DNA from: Pollutimonas sp963712655
Lineage (GTDB): Bacteria > Pseudomonadota > Gammaproteobacteria > Burkholderiales > Burkholderiaceae_B
Assembly: GCA_963712655.1 (NCBI GenBank)
Contig: CAVQIT010000006.1
Location: forward strand, 62,001-126,000
Length of the DNA stretch: 64,000 nucleotides
Reading direction: 5' to 3'
This document shows, one piece after another, positions 34,915 to 45,190 of the stretch (positions are counted from its first letter, which is position 1; each line of letters opens with the position of its first letter). The position numbers and the translations under genes are program-made. Under the pieces are notes generated by a model. That model ran no database searches. It saw nothing but the letters and a program-made list of their open reading frames with translations, and was not told the origin of the DNA.

Positions 34915-36915
34915 GTGTCCGAGAAAATCAAGAGCATACGCATCCACCCCGGTATCGGCATTGCCCGCTTGGGGGACAGTGACGAGTTTTACATCGGTCC
35001 CGAAGCGCCGGGGGTCGTGGTCGATCCGGGCGGTAGCAATGGCCCGGGGCCCAATGGGGGAAGCTACCGCGACAGCGGGGCGCGATTGAAACGCCAGGCG
35101 CAGCGGTATCGGGTGTATGCCTACGATGCCAACGACAAGGTCGTCGCGGAACTCACCTCGGATTCGGGCCTGGTCCAATCCGTGCGCTGGCGAGTTCATG
35201 TCAGGAACATGAAAGCGGCGAATTATGCGTTTCAGGGTGCTTATCTATTCGACCCGGACAAGTTGCGAAACCCGTCCATTCAGCCCGGCAAGACGCCGAT
35301 CGAACGCGACAAGCTAATCATCGATCCCGGTGTGCATACGATCGCCTCTGGGCAGGCCGGACCGGTCGTCATGAAGGGTGATGTTTTCACCGGCATTGAA
35401 AAAAGTTCCTTGCCGGGTCAATTGCGTTTCGAGGGTTTCACGCCGAAGGACCCTTCGAAAGAAGTCGAAGTCACTTATAAAGCCGCCAAGGACATCGAAC
35501 TGGGACAGCTTCGCCTCGATTCCCAGGATCGCCTGCTGTTCGTTCCCGCGCCCGGGAAAGGCGAATGCGTCACGACGCCCAAGGTGGCGTTGTCGAACCC
35601 GAGTGATACAGTTTCCCCTCCGAACGGTCCGGAGAACGGTACAAACCCACTGACGAACCAATTTGCCTATTTCAACGTTCCAGGCTGGTGGGACGATACC
35701 TGCGGCGGTGAAATCGACGTCACGGTCACGCTCAAGGACGGCACTGTCCTGAGCACACGCGACAACGTGAAATCGGCAACGGACGAAGGCACGAGAAATC
35801 CGCGGGCAGGGGCATGGATCGTCACCGCGCCACCGAAATTTGCACCCCACATGTACCATGTGGTGTCCATCCTGGATCGCGTCTACGAGGCTTTTCCCGA
35901 GGCTTATCCCTACAAAGGGCAGAAGACGAATTTCTACCGCGACATCTATCCCATCTTCGCCAATGCGGTCAACTACGGTTGGGTCAGCGCCGAAGCGGCG
36001 GGCGTCGCGGCCACAACAAAGAACATCGCCCATGGCCCGAAGCAGCCGGGCAACTTGCTGACTCCCCAGTACATGTCGGCCTTTACCGATCCTCTCGAAA
36101 AAAGCAAGCCTATCAGGCAGATGATCTACAGTCTGATGCGGCGTGCGCCTGGAAAGAACGGGAAACTGGTCGATTCCTTGCTGCCCGCTCCCCCGCAGCG
36201 GCCCACCAGTTGGAAAAGCGAAGAATTCAAGCGCGCCGAGGAAGCCTTCAAGATGCCCAAGCTGTGGGGCACAGGGGGCAAGCCCCTGCAGAATCAGCAG
36301 TTGGGCAATAGCCTCCCGGACCAATTCCTAAGCTTGACCGACTTGCAGTTGAATCATCTCAAGGAATGGGCAGACGGAAACTTCGAGGTCGGCGTTCCGC
36401 CGAAACCCGTACCCCTGGAGCAATTGCCATTGGCTGGGCAGCCGCATGCCCTCGACAGCTCGGCGCTTGAACCGACCATCGGTGGCGGCTTTCACCCGGG
36501 CATCGAATTCCCGTACCTGATCATCTATCGGGAGAACTTCGCCGAGGCGTTTCGCATGAACAAGGGCATCGAGCCCGGCTCAATTGCCGCCTATATGTCC
36601 AGCCCATGGCAGGGCGACTTCTGGTCCTGCGATGTCGCATGGTGGCCGACACAACGGCCGGATATCGTTTTCGAATACGATAAAACCAACCAGAGCAGAA
36701 CCTATAAAGAATGGTTCCGCGGATACGATGCCGACGGCGAACCGCTGTCATCCACCGATGGTTACAACCAAATGGCTTATGCCTGGTCGAAACTGGGGAT
36801 GGTGCTCCCAATCAAGACCGAGGATGGCAGTTTCTTGAAAGACAACGGCGCAACCGTCTTCGTCGAACAAGAACGTAATCCGGCGCTTAACCGCCCGCCC
36901 GCCAAAGGCAAGTAA
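34915..36915 (+). CDS. LodA/GoxA-type CTQ-dependent oxidase
   Basis: A 666-residue LodA-like protein, the family of amino-acid oxidases/dehydrogenases that carry a self-derived cysteine tryptophylquinone. It starts at the GTG at 34915 behind agaggaa and reads IKSIRIHPGIGIARLGDSDEF, the family N-terminus. Cofactor candidates are Cys572 in GDFWSCDVAWWPTQRPD and Trp624 in NQMAYAWSKLGM. Asp568 lies four residues before the Cys, the spacing of the aspartate needed for cofactor formation in LodA. Substrate unknown (LodA oxidises lysine, GoxA glycine). LodB-like gene follows after 3 bases. Confidence 0.88.
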   Translation: MSEKIKSIRIHPGIGIARLGDSDEFYIGPEAPGVVVDPGGSNGPGPNGGSYRDSGARLKRQAQRYRVYAYDANDKVVAELTSDSGLVQSVRWRVHVRNMKAANYAFQGAYLFDPDKLRNPSIQPGKTPIERDKLIIDPGVHTIASGQAGPVVMKGDVFTGIEKSSLPGQLRFEGFTPKDPSKEVEVTYKAAKDIELGQLRLDSQDRLLFVPAPGKGECVTTPKVALSNPSDTVSPPNGPENGTNPLTNQFAYFNVPGWWDDTCGGEIDVTVTLKDGTVLSTRDNVKSATDEGTRNPRAGAWIVTAPPKFAPHMYHVVSILDRVYEAFPEAYPYKGQKTNFYRDIYPIFANAVNYGWVSAEAAGVAATTKNIAHGPKQPGNLLTPQYMSAFTDPLEKSKPIRQMIYSLMRRAPGKNGKLVDSLLPAPPQRPTSWKSEEFKRAEEAFKMPKLWGTGGKPLQNQQLGNSLPDQFLSLTDLQLNHLKEWADGNFEVGVPPKPVPLEQLPLAGQPHALDSSALEPTIGGGFHPGIEFPYLIIYRENFAEAFRMNKGIEPGSIAAYMSSPWQGDFWSCDVAWWPTQRPDIVFEYDKTNQSRTYKEWFRGYDADGEPLSSTDGYNQMAYAWSKLGMVLPIKTEDGSFLKDNGATVFVEQERNPALNRPPAKGK

Positions 36916-36918
36916 TTC

Positions 36919-38121
36919 GTGCCATCGCCCCGGCCCGATCCGGCCGATACAACATGGGACGTTGTTATCGTCGGTGCCGGACCGGCGGGAGCCGCAACCG
37001 CGATCACGCTGGCCAGGTTTGGCCAGCGTGTGCTGTTGGTGGAGGAGCGCGTATCTCCTAGCTTCAAGCTGGGCGAATCGCTGCCGCCGGCCTCTATCGG
37101 CCTGGTCAAGCATTTCCTGGGAGGCCTTGAAGGTCCAGGGCAGAATCTTCCAGGCCTTTTCAAAACGGCCGGCAACGTTTCGCTATGGGCGACCGAGCAG
37201 GCCGATGTCGCGGATTTTTTCTTCACGCAGGCGGGCTTCGGCCTGTGCATCGAACGATTGGCGTTCGATGAGGCCCTGCGGTCGAATGCGGTTGCCGCCG
37301 GCGCAACCTTGCTCAAGGGTGTCCGCTTCCAATCCTGCGAACGTATCGCCGACGGTTCTTTCAATTGGCAACTGCGGCTAAGCTCTGAAACGTGTACGCA
37401 GCAGTATCGCGCACGTTATCTGGTTGACTGTTCCGGCCGGCGGGCGGTGGTGGCCAAAGCGCTCGGTATCCAAACTGTCGACAACGACGACCGCTTGTTC
37501 GCCTATGCGCAATGGTTTTCCTGCACCGGCGACGATGATGACCGCTACACCCGAATTGAGGCCGCGCCGCAGGGCTGGTGGTACAGCAACCGCTTGCCAA
37601 GCGCTGAAGGCAATGAAACCAGGCGATTGGTGGTTTTTCACTCCGACAAGGATATGCCGGCGGCCAGAATGGCTGCGTCTGGGCAAGGCTTCGATCAATT
37701 GCTGGGCGACTCGACGCATATCGCGCCTTTGCTCAAAGCCGGGGGCTATCTCCCTTGCGGGACAATCCGGGGCGCACCGGCCAACAGCCAGCGATTACAG
37801 GACTTCTGCGGCGACGCCTGGATGGCGGTGGGCGATGCGGCGCAAGCCTATGACCCGCTGTCGTCGCAAGGCATAGACAAGGCGCTCAAGACCGGCAGCC
37901 ATGCCGGGCACATGATCCATTACGCATTGACGGACTGTCCGCCGGGCACGGCGGGACTGGACAGCCGCAACGCGTACATTCATCAATACGATGAGCAACA
38001 GCGCCAACTCTGGCAAACCTATTTGTCGCAACGAGACTTCTACTACAACATTCAGCCCCGCTGGTCTGATCAGCCGTTCTGGCAACGCCGGCGGCGGTTG
38101 GCGAGTGACGCCAATCGCTAG
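36919..38121 (+). CDS. LodB-like FAD-dependent modifying enzyme
   Basis: A 400-residue flavoprotein. The FAD-binding motif VVIVGAGPAGAATAITLARFG lies at about residues 14-34; GESLPP follows at about 55 as in halogenase/geranylgeranyl-reductase-like flavoproteins, and the second FAD motif is DAWMAVGDAAQAYDPLSSQGI (about 300-320, listed here only by ends). LodB-type proteins are required to form the tryptophylquinone in their LodA partner. GTG start at 36919, three bases after the LodA-like stop, so translation is coupled. It is the last gene of the pair. Confidence 0.87.
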   Translation: MPSPRPDPADTTWDVVIVGAGPAGAATAITLARFGQRVLLVEERVSPSFKLGESLPPASIGLVKHFLGGLEGPGQNLPGLFKTAGNVSLWATEQADVADFFFTQAGFGLCIERLAFDEALRSNAVAAGATLLKGVRFQSCERIADGSFNWQLRLSSETCTQQYRARYLVDCSGRRAVVAKALGIQTVDNDDRLFAYAQWFSCTGDDDDRYTRIEAAPQGWWYSNRLPSAEGNETRRLVVFHSDKDMPAARMAASGQGFDQLLGDSTHIAPLLKAGGYLPCGTIRGAPANSQRLQDFCGDAWMAVGDAAQAYDPLSSQGIDKALKTGSHAGHMIHYALTDCPPGTAGLDSRNAYIHQYDEQQRQLWQTYLSQRDFYYNIQPRWSDQPFWQRRRRLASDANR

Positions 38122-38430
38122 CTTTCCGCCATCGAAGCGCGGCTTTTGCATTGCGACCTTCCGCTCAACACGGTTTTCGGATCGCCGGGCTTCCCCGGTG
38201 CCGGGCTGAAATCCTGGTCGCTATTCATCGCGGACGCTTTGGCATTGCGAGCACTTCGGGGAATTTCGCATGGGATCGCGGCATGGCCGCCCATATAAAC
38301 TCTAATTGACGCGCCCAGCCTTGCAGGTTAAACCCTGTCTAGGCTCATCCCGGCCTGTATTGGATTGCCTATAAAAAAATGTGTTGCGCATCAATGTGCA
38401 ATATTGACTACAGCTTTCCCAGGAGACAAT
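38122..38430. other. Intergenic: possible gene remnant and operator-like dyad
   Basis: About 310 bases without an intact gene. From about 38128 to 38299 one forward frame stays open for some 57 codons to a TAA (reading AIEARLLHCDLPLNTVFG and on), and it may be the tail of a lost gene. Nearer the next gene is the dyad TTGCGCAT-CA-ATGTGCAA (38384-38401, one mismatch), which looks like an operator. AGGAG at about 38420 serves the TAXI-protein start. Confidence 0.4.
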
Positions 38431-39396
38431 ATGAAGATACCAGTAAAGCGGTTAGCCTTTATGCTGTGTTTTTCTTTGGCGGCCTTGCAGCCGGCCTTGG
38501 CGGAGAACATCTCGATCGCCACCGGCGGCACCGGCGGCGTCTACTACCCGATGGGCGGCGGCATCGCCGCGGTGCTGTCGAAGCACGTGCCCGGCATGCA
38601 GGCCACCGCCGAGGTCACCGGCGGCTCGGTCGACAACCTGAAGCTGATCGGCAGCGGCAAGCCCTACATCGCGCTGACCATGGCCGATGCCGGCCAGGAT
38701 GCCTACCACGGCGAGGACAAGTTCAAGGGCAACAAGGTGCCGCTGCGGACGCTGATGATCCTGTACCCGAACCGCATGCACGTGGTCACCGTCGAGGGCC
38801 GCGGCATCGCCAAGATGGCCGACCTGAAGGGCAAGCGCGTCTCGACCGGCTCGCCGGGCAGCGCCACCGAGGTGATGGCGTTTCGCGTGATCGAGGCGGC
38901 CGGCCTCGACAAGGACAAGGACATGAAGCGCGAGCGCCTCGGCGTGGCCGAGTCGGTCAACGCGCATCAAGGACGGCAAGATCGACGCCTTCTTCTGGGT
39001 CGGCGGCCTGCCGACCGCGGCGGTCACCGACCTCGCCAACACGCCCGGCACCAAGATCAAGATGATCGACCACGCCGACCTGGTGGCGGCGATGAACAAG
39101 AAGTACGGCAACCTGTACGTCGAGGACACGATCCCCAAGGACACCTACAGGGGCATGGACAGCCGACAACAAGCAGGCGACGGTGATGAACATCCTGGTC
39201 GCGCACGAGAACATGGACGACAAGACCGCCTACAACATCGTCAAGACGATCTTCGACAAGCGCGACGACCTGATCGCGGTGCACAAGGAAGCCGCAGAAC
39301 TTCAAGCTCGAGAACCAGAAGGCCGCGGCCTCGCCGATCCCGTTCCACCCGGGCGCGATGAAGTACTTCGCCGAAAAGGGCGTCAAGGTCAATTGA
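38431..39396 (+). pseudogene. TAXI-family TRAP substrate-binding protein, frameshifted
   Basis: A periplasmic TAXI protein of about 320 residues: signal peptide (KRLAFMLCFSLAALQPALA, residues 6-24), then ENISIATGGTGGVYYPMGGG, GSVDNLKLIGSGKPYIALTM and GKRVSTGSPGSATEVMAFRV. The first 178 residues are in frame. Extra single bases near 38967, 39163 and 39296 break the rest, which still reads IKDGKIDAFFWVGGLPTAAV, then KQATVMNILVAHENMDDKTA, ending FHPGAMKYFAEKGVKVN. After the signal peptide the base composition becomes markedly more GC-rich than the neighbours. Pairs with the downstream fused permease. Confidence 0.85.
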
Positions 39397-39496
39397 GCGT
39401 CGGGCCTGACCAGCCCCAACCCTGCCGGCTGGGGTTTTCATTTGGCTCGCCCTGGTACGCAGCGGCACACGATGCCGGACTAATCAGGAGACGTCC

Positions 39497-41534
39497 ATGA
39501 GTGAACCGCCGGATCGACCGACGCACGTCAGCGACGAGGCGCTGCGCAAGGCCGAGCAGTACATCGAGGAGGAAGAGGGCGCGGCCAACAAGCTGAAGGG
39601 CTGGCTCGGCCGTGTTCGTGGCGACCGTGGCGGTCGTGATGTCGCTGTTCCACCTGTACACCGCCTACGCCATCGTGCCGACGCAGATGCTGCGGCCGCG
39701 TGCACGTCGCCTTCGTGCTGTTCCTGTCGCTTCCTGATGTTTCCGGTGGCCAAGCGCTTCCGCCACCGCGTCATGTGGTGGGACTGGCTGGCCGCGCTGC
39801 TGGCGATCGCCGTCGTGGTCTACCTGATCCAGGGCGGCGACGACTTCACCGACCGCAACACCTCGCCGAACGCCTGGGACATCGCCTTCGGCGTGGCGCT
39901 GATCGCTGCTGGTGCTCGAGGCGATGCGCCGCACCAGCGGCTGGATCATGCCGGTCATCACCGTCTGCTTCCTCGCCTACGCGCTGTTCGGGCCCGTATC
40001 TGCCGGCGCCGTGGACGCACAAGGGCTACGAGGTCGGCGCGCCTGGTCGGCGTCATGTACATGACGCTCGAGGGCATCTTCGGCGTCGCGGTCGACGTCT
40101 CCTCGTCGCTGATCATCCTGTTCACCATCTACGGCGCCTTCCTGCAGTACTCGGGCGCCGGCAAGTTCTACATCGACTTCTCGTTCTCGGCGATGGGCGG
40201 CAAGCCCGACCGGCGCCGGCCGCACGGTGGTGCTGGCGTCGTTCCTGCTCGGCGGGCCGTCGGGCTCGGGCGTGGCGACGACGGTGACGCTCGGCGCGGT
40301 CGCCTGCCCGATGCTGGCGAAGGTCGGCTACGAGAAGAACGCCGCCGGCGGCCTGCTCGCCGCGGGCGGCCTGGGCGCGATCATCTCGCCGCCGGTGCTG
40401 GGCGCGGCCGCCTTCCTGATCGCCGAGTTCCTGAAGATCTCGTACCTCGACGTGCTGCTGATGGCGGTCATCCCGACGCTGCTGTTCTACCTCGCGCTGT
40501 TCCTGATGGTCGAGATCGACGCGCGCAAGTACGGCATGGGCAACGTCGATCTTCGAGAAGGTCGACAGCGGTCTGGAACCTGACACGCAAGTACTGGTTC
40601 CACTTCCTGTCGCTGGTCTCGATCGTCGCCTTCATGCTGTGGGGCTTCTCGCCGGTGCTGTCGGTGTTCTGGGCGACCGTGGTGGCCTTCCTGACCAGCT
40701 TCCTGCGGCGCGACACGCGCGCTGTTTCCTACGACCTGTTCCGCGGCAAGGGCTCGTTGCGGCGCAGCGTTGTTCCACTCGCGGCTTCGTCAAGGCGATG
40801 GAGGGCGGCTCGATCGGCATGCTCAACGTGGCGCGCCACCTGCGCCGGCGCCGGCATCATCGTCGGCGTCGTCACGCTGACCGGCCTGGGCCTGAAGTTC
40901 AGCTCGATCGTCATCGACTACGCCGGCGGCTCGCTGCTGCTGACGGCGATCTACACCGCGCTGATGGTCTGGATCGTCGGCCTCGCGGTGCCGGTGACGG
41001 CGTCGCTACATCATCTGCGCGGTGATCGCCGCGCCGGCGCTGATCAAGCTCGGCGTGCCCGACTTCGCGGCGCACATGTTCATCTTCTACTACGCGGTGC
41101 TGTCGGAGGTGTCGCCGCCGACCGCGCTGTCGCCGTTCGCCGCCGCGGCGATCACCGGCGGCGATCCCTACAAGACGACGCTGCAGTGCTGGAAGTACAC
41201 CATGCCGGCGTTCCTGGTGCCGTTCATGTTCGTGCTCGACCCCAGCGGCCAGGGCCTGCTGCTGATGGGCTCGACCAAGGCGCTGGCGGCGGCCAACTGG
41301 TGGTCGATCGCGCAGGTGACGTTGACAGCGGCGGCGGGGATTTTGGCGCTGGCGGTGGGCTTCCAGGGCTGGCTGCTGGTGCGAGCCACGCCTATCGAGC
41401 GCGGGATGTTGATCGTCGCCGGCTTTGCGCTGGTCTATCCAGGGTCTATATCCAACATGATAGGCTTTGCCCTGGTGCTGATCGCCCTGGCTTTTCACTG
41501 GCGGCGGCGCGTCTTGCCGGCGGCCGCCGCCTGA
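39497..41534 (+). pseudogene. TAXI-TRAP fused permease (DctQM-like), frameshifted
   Basis: A membrane permease of about 670 residues for the TAXI-type TRAP system. It starts MSEPPDRPTHVSDEALRKAEQYI. Blocks readable in different frames include MWWDWLAALLAIAVVVYLIQ, MYMTLEGIFGVAVDVSSSLI, LLAAGGLGAIISPPVLGAAA, FGASTTVTL-like SGVATTVTLGAVACPMLAKV and FYYAVLSEVSPPTALSPFAA. Roughly ten single-base insertions interrupt it. The frame is clean from about 41022 to the stop, and composition returns toward the local norm from about 41330. Likely substrate: a carboxylic acid used by the neighbouring acyl-CoA dehydrogenase/PrpD-like pathway. Confidence 0.82.
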
Positions 41535-41581
41535 TATCGCTTGCGGGGTAACCGGCGATAAACCGATCGGCGATAAACCGG

Positions 41582-42986
41582 TTACCCCACAAACCGCCCG
41601 ACCATGTCGGTTTTGGCCAGGCCCCATACTTTCCCGATGAGCGCCTGGCTTTCTTCTTTGCTGGCCGCATTCCGGTAGGTGCCAAGGCGCAAGGCCTTGT
41701 CTTCGATCTCGGCGCGGGACAGGCTATTGCCCGGGTCGCCCTTGGGCTCGTCGACGCGGCCGTCAAAACTGCGGCCATCGGTGGTGTTGCACGGTGACCT
41801 TGCCTATCCACGCGCTGGGGTAGGCGGATCGACCTCGGCGTCGAGCTGCATCGCGACCCGGTCGCGGAAGGCCGCGATGGCAGGCGTCGTCCAGTCGCCG
41901 CATCGAACTCGGCCAGGCCGCGCGGCGGTGATGCGCGATCAGGCCCAAGACGTGCCCATGGAGAACTTGGCTTGGTGCACGGTGCGGGATCGGTGACCGG
42001 TCCCAGCACGTCGATGGCGCCCTGATGCACATGCGCCGTGACTCGCGCGATGTCGGCCAGGCTCAGGTCATGCGTCTCGCATCACCTGCAGCAGGGCATC
42101 GGCCGCGGGGTGCGTGTGGCGGCACGAAGCATGGAACTTGAAGGATGTTTCCAGCAGCGCCCAGCGCGTGCCCAGCCGGTCGGTAAGCTTGGCCGGATCG
42201 GCGTCCTGCGACATGCCCGCGGCCATGCCCTGCGGGCCTTCCAGAATGTGCCGCGCGCCGGTAAAGCCATCGCTGCGCCAGGTAGGCGGCGGTCAGGCCA
42301 TTGGCCGCGGCCTTGGCGGTATGCAGTTGCTTGGAATCGGCCGCATCGCGCAGGAACTCCCACAGCCCTGCGGCTTGCGTGCCGGCCGAGCCCAGCGCAT
42401 GGAGCATTTGCTCAGCGTCCAGGCTGAGCAGGCGGCCCACCGCGACGGCGGCGGCGATGAGTGCCGGCCGTGCCGGTGGTGTGGAAAATCTGTAGTGCGA
42501 GCGGCCCAGGAATTCGCCGACGCGGATGCCGACTTCGTAGCCGGCGACCGACGCCGTGAGCAAGTCCGGCCGGAGCGCCGCCAGCGCCTGGGCGACGGCG
42601 AGCGCGGGCGGGAAGACGACGGCGGCGGGATGGAAAACCGAGCCGTTATGCACGTCGTCCTGCTCGAGCATATGGGATGCCGCCGCATTGACCATGGCGG
42701 CGAACAGCGGGGCTGGTGCCGCGTGCGCGAGACCAGGATTTCGGCAGCGCCCTCGGCCGGGCCCATGGCGTCGGCGCGAATTGCGCGATGGCTCGCGACG
42801 GCGCGCGCGCCGCGGCCGGCCAGCGCCGAGCCAGCCCAGTCGAGCGAACAGGTCTTCGGTGCGGCGCAGCACCGGCTGCGGGATGTCCTCGAAGCGCAGG
42901 CCGGCGGCAAAAGCCGCGAGCTCGGCGCTGTCGCTGCCGGTCGCTGGTGCGCATCTTGAGGCGACATGCAGTGTCGTGGCGGTCAT
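41582..42986 (-). pseudogene. MmgE/PrpD-family protein, frameshifted
   Basis: About 455 residues of an MmgE/PrpD-fold dehydratase/decarboxylase. It starts at 42986 (MTATTLHVASRCAPATGSDS); blocks include PLFAAMVNAAASHMLEQDDV, HNGSVFHPAAVVFPPALAVA, GYEVGIRVGEFLGRSHY and GSAGTQAAGLWEFLRDAADS; it ends GKVWGLAKTDMVGRFVG. Several indels break the frame, most densely in the C-terminal half. It is distinct from prpD at 10511, whose sequence is only distantly similar. It lies 7 bases downstream of the acyl-CoA dehydrogenase gene, so the two are probably one operon. Confidence 0.8.
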
Positions 42987-42993
42987 GATAGTC

Positions 42994-44159
42994 TCAGAAC
43001 GAGCGCGGCAGGCCGAGCACGTGCTCGGCAACGTAGGACAGGATCAGGTTGGTCGAGATCGGCGCGACCTGGTAGAGCCGCGTTTCGCGGAACTTGCGCT
43101 CGACGTCGTATTCGGCGGCGAAGCCGAAGCCGCCATGGGTCTGCAGGCAGGCGTTGGCCGCTTCCCACGAGGCGTCGGCGGCGAGCAGCTTGGCCATGTT
43201 GGCCTCGGCGCCGCAGGGCTGCTGGGCGTCGAACAGCGCGCCGCCTTCGAAGCGCATCAGGTTCGCGGCCTCGACATTGATGTAGGCGCTCGCGATCGGG
43301 AACTGCACGCCCTGGTTCTGGCCGATCGGGCGGTCGAACACGATGCGTTCCTTGGCGTAGGCCGTGGCCTTGTCGATGAACCAGTGGCCGTCGCCGATGC
43401 ATTCGGCGGCGATCAGGGTGCGCTCGGCATTCAGGCCGTCGAGGATGTAGTTGAAGCCCTTGCCTTCCTCGCCGATCAGGTTCTCGGCGGGCATCTCCAG
43501 GTTGTCGAAGAACAGTTCGTTGGTCTCGTGGTTGACCATGTTGCGGATCGGCCGCACGGTCATGCCGTTGCCTATGGCCTGATGCAGGTCGACCAGGAAG
43601 ACCGACAGGCCTTCGGATTTCTTCTTCACCTCGGCCAGCGGCGTGGTGCGGGCCAGCAGGATCATCAGGTCGGAATGCTGCACCCGCGAGATCCAGACTT
43701 TCTGCCCGTTGACGACATAGCGGTCGCCCTTGCTGCACCGCCGTGGTCTTGATCTTGGTCGTGTCGGTGCCGGTGGTGGGCTCGGTCACGGCCATGGACT
43801 GCAGGCGCAGTTCGCCGCTGGCGATCTTCGGCAGGTACGCTGCTTCTGCGTCTGCCGAGCCGTGGCGCAGCAGCGTGCCCATGTTGTACATCTGGCCGTG
43901 GCAGGCGCCCGGAATTGCCGCCGGAGCGGTTGATCTCTTCCATGATGACCGAGGCTTCGGTCAGGCCCAGGCCCGAGCCGCCGTATTCCTCGGGGATCAG
44001 CGCGGCCAGCCAGCCGGCCTTGGTCAGCGCATCGACGAAGTCTTCGGGGTAGCCGCGCTCGTGGTCGATCTTGCGGAAGTATTCGGCGGGGAATTGCTGG
44101 CACAGGTCGCGGACGGCGTCGCGGATTTCCTGGAAAGGCTGGGCGGATTGCTGCTGCAT
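42994..44159 (-). pseudogene. Acyl-CoA dehydrogenase, frameshifted
   Basis: About 388 residues of a flavin acyl-CoA dehydrogenase. It starts at 44159 (MQQQSAQPFQEIRDAVRDLC). Recognisable blocks: ALIPEEYGGSGLGLTEAS, LQSMAVTEPTTGTDTTKIKT (FAD/substrate region), NVEAANLMRFEGGALFDA, and the C-terminal LQTHGGFGFAAEYDVERKFR and LYQVAPISTNLILSYVAEHV. The last 229 residues are in frame; indels lie near 43735 and 43915. Base composition is more GC-rich than the flanks. It is divergent from the LysR gene at 44276, its probable regulator, and co-directional with the PrpD-like gene. Confidence 0.83.
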
Positions 44160-44275
44160 GATGTATTGACGTCCGAGTTTATTACAATGAATGTTACTTT
44201 GCCTTAATGTGGAATGCTTGCCAATTATTGCTTGCTTAAGCTGGGGTTTGCCAATCTTGAAGAGAATACCTGTAC

Positions 44276-45190
44276 ATGGCGATGCACTTTGATTTGACCG
44301 ATATGCAGCTTATGGTCAATGTGGCCGGCGCCGAAAGCATGACCAAGGGAGCCGAGCGCTCATTCCTATCATTGCCGGCGGCCAGCAATCGTGTCAAGAA
44401 CCTTGAAAGCCACCTGGGCACGGCGCTGTTCTATCGCAATAGCCAGGGGGTGACGCTTACGCCGTCGGGCGAGGCGTTTGTGCGACATGCGCGCGTGGTG
44501 CTGCGCCAGCTTGAACATTTGCGCGGAGACATCCAGGAATATGTCAGCGGCGTAAAAGGCAGGGTCAGGGTTTATGCCAACACCACGGCCATGAATGAAT
44601 TCATGCCGGCCATCTTGGCCAACTACCTGGCGGCGCATCCCGATGTGAATGTCGAGCTGCGCGAGCGGCTCAGTTACCAGGTCGTCAAGGCGGTGGCCGA
44701 CGGCACGGCCGATATCGGCATTACCGCGCAGGCCGGCGGCGGCGAAAACATAGAATTCCTGCCTTACAGAACCGATAGGCTGGTATTGGTGACGCACCAG
44801 GATCACGCGCTTGCCGCGCACGCCGCCGTGGATTTCGACGAGACGCTGGGCTACGACTACGTGGGTTTGTCCGAATCCAGCGCCATCCATGCTTTTTTGC
44901 TTGCCGCGGCGGACGATCTGGGCCGCGTGCTGCGTTTTCGCGTCGAGATCGGCAACTTCGAAGCGGCTTGCCGCATGATAGCCGCGCAAGTGGGCATAGG
45001 CGTGATTCCTGAATCCGCCGCCTTGCGCTATGTAAAAGATTTGCCGCTGCGCCTCATTTCCCTTAACGATGCCTGGGCCTTGCGGCGCCTGCATATTTGC
45101 GTGAAGCAGTTCGATAAACTGCCTGTGTTTGCCAAGGAACTGGTTTCCTTGCTGGTCAAAGATGGTTCAACGGAGCATGGTAATGTCTAA
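44276..45190 (+). CDS. LysR-family transcriptional regulator
   Basis: A 304-residue LysR regulator. The winged HTH (about residues 6-65: LTDMQLMVNVAGAESMTKGA, LPAASNRVKNLESHLGTALF) is followed by a substrate-binding domain from about residue 95 (GRVRVYANTTAMNEFMPAIL, ADIGITAQAGGGENIEFLPY, MIAAQVGIGVIPESAALRYV). It is divergent from the acyl-CoA dehydrogenase/PrpD-like pair with a 116-base spacer, the classical LysR layout, so it probably controls that pair. Its end overlaps the start of rdgB by 8 bases. It is intact, unlike the genes to its left. Confidence 0.9.
   Translation: MAMHFDLTDMQLMVNVAGAESMTKGAERSFLSLPAASNRVKNLESHLGTALFYRNSQGVTLTPSGEAFVRHARVVLRQLEHLRGDIQEYVSGVKGRVRVYANTTAMNEFMPAILANYLAAHPDVNVELRERLSYQVVKAVADGTADIGITAQAGGGENIEFLPYRTDRLVLVTHQDHALAAHAAVDFDETLGYDYVGLSESSAIHAFLLAAADDLGRVLRFRVEIGNFEAACRMIAAQVGIGVIPESAALRYVKDLPLRLISLNDAWALRRLHICVKQFDKLPVFAKELVSLLVKDGSTEHGNV

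Noticed and set aside
41582..42986. A second propionate-pathway prpD
   Set aside because: Although in the same fold family, its sequence differs strongly from PrpD at 10511-11962 and its neighbours (acyl-CoA dehydrogenase, LysR) are not methylcitrate genes.
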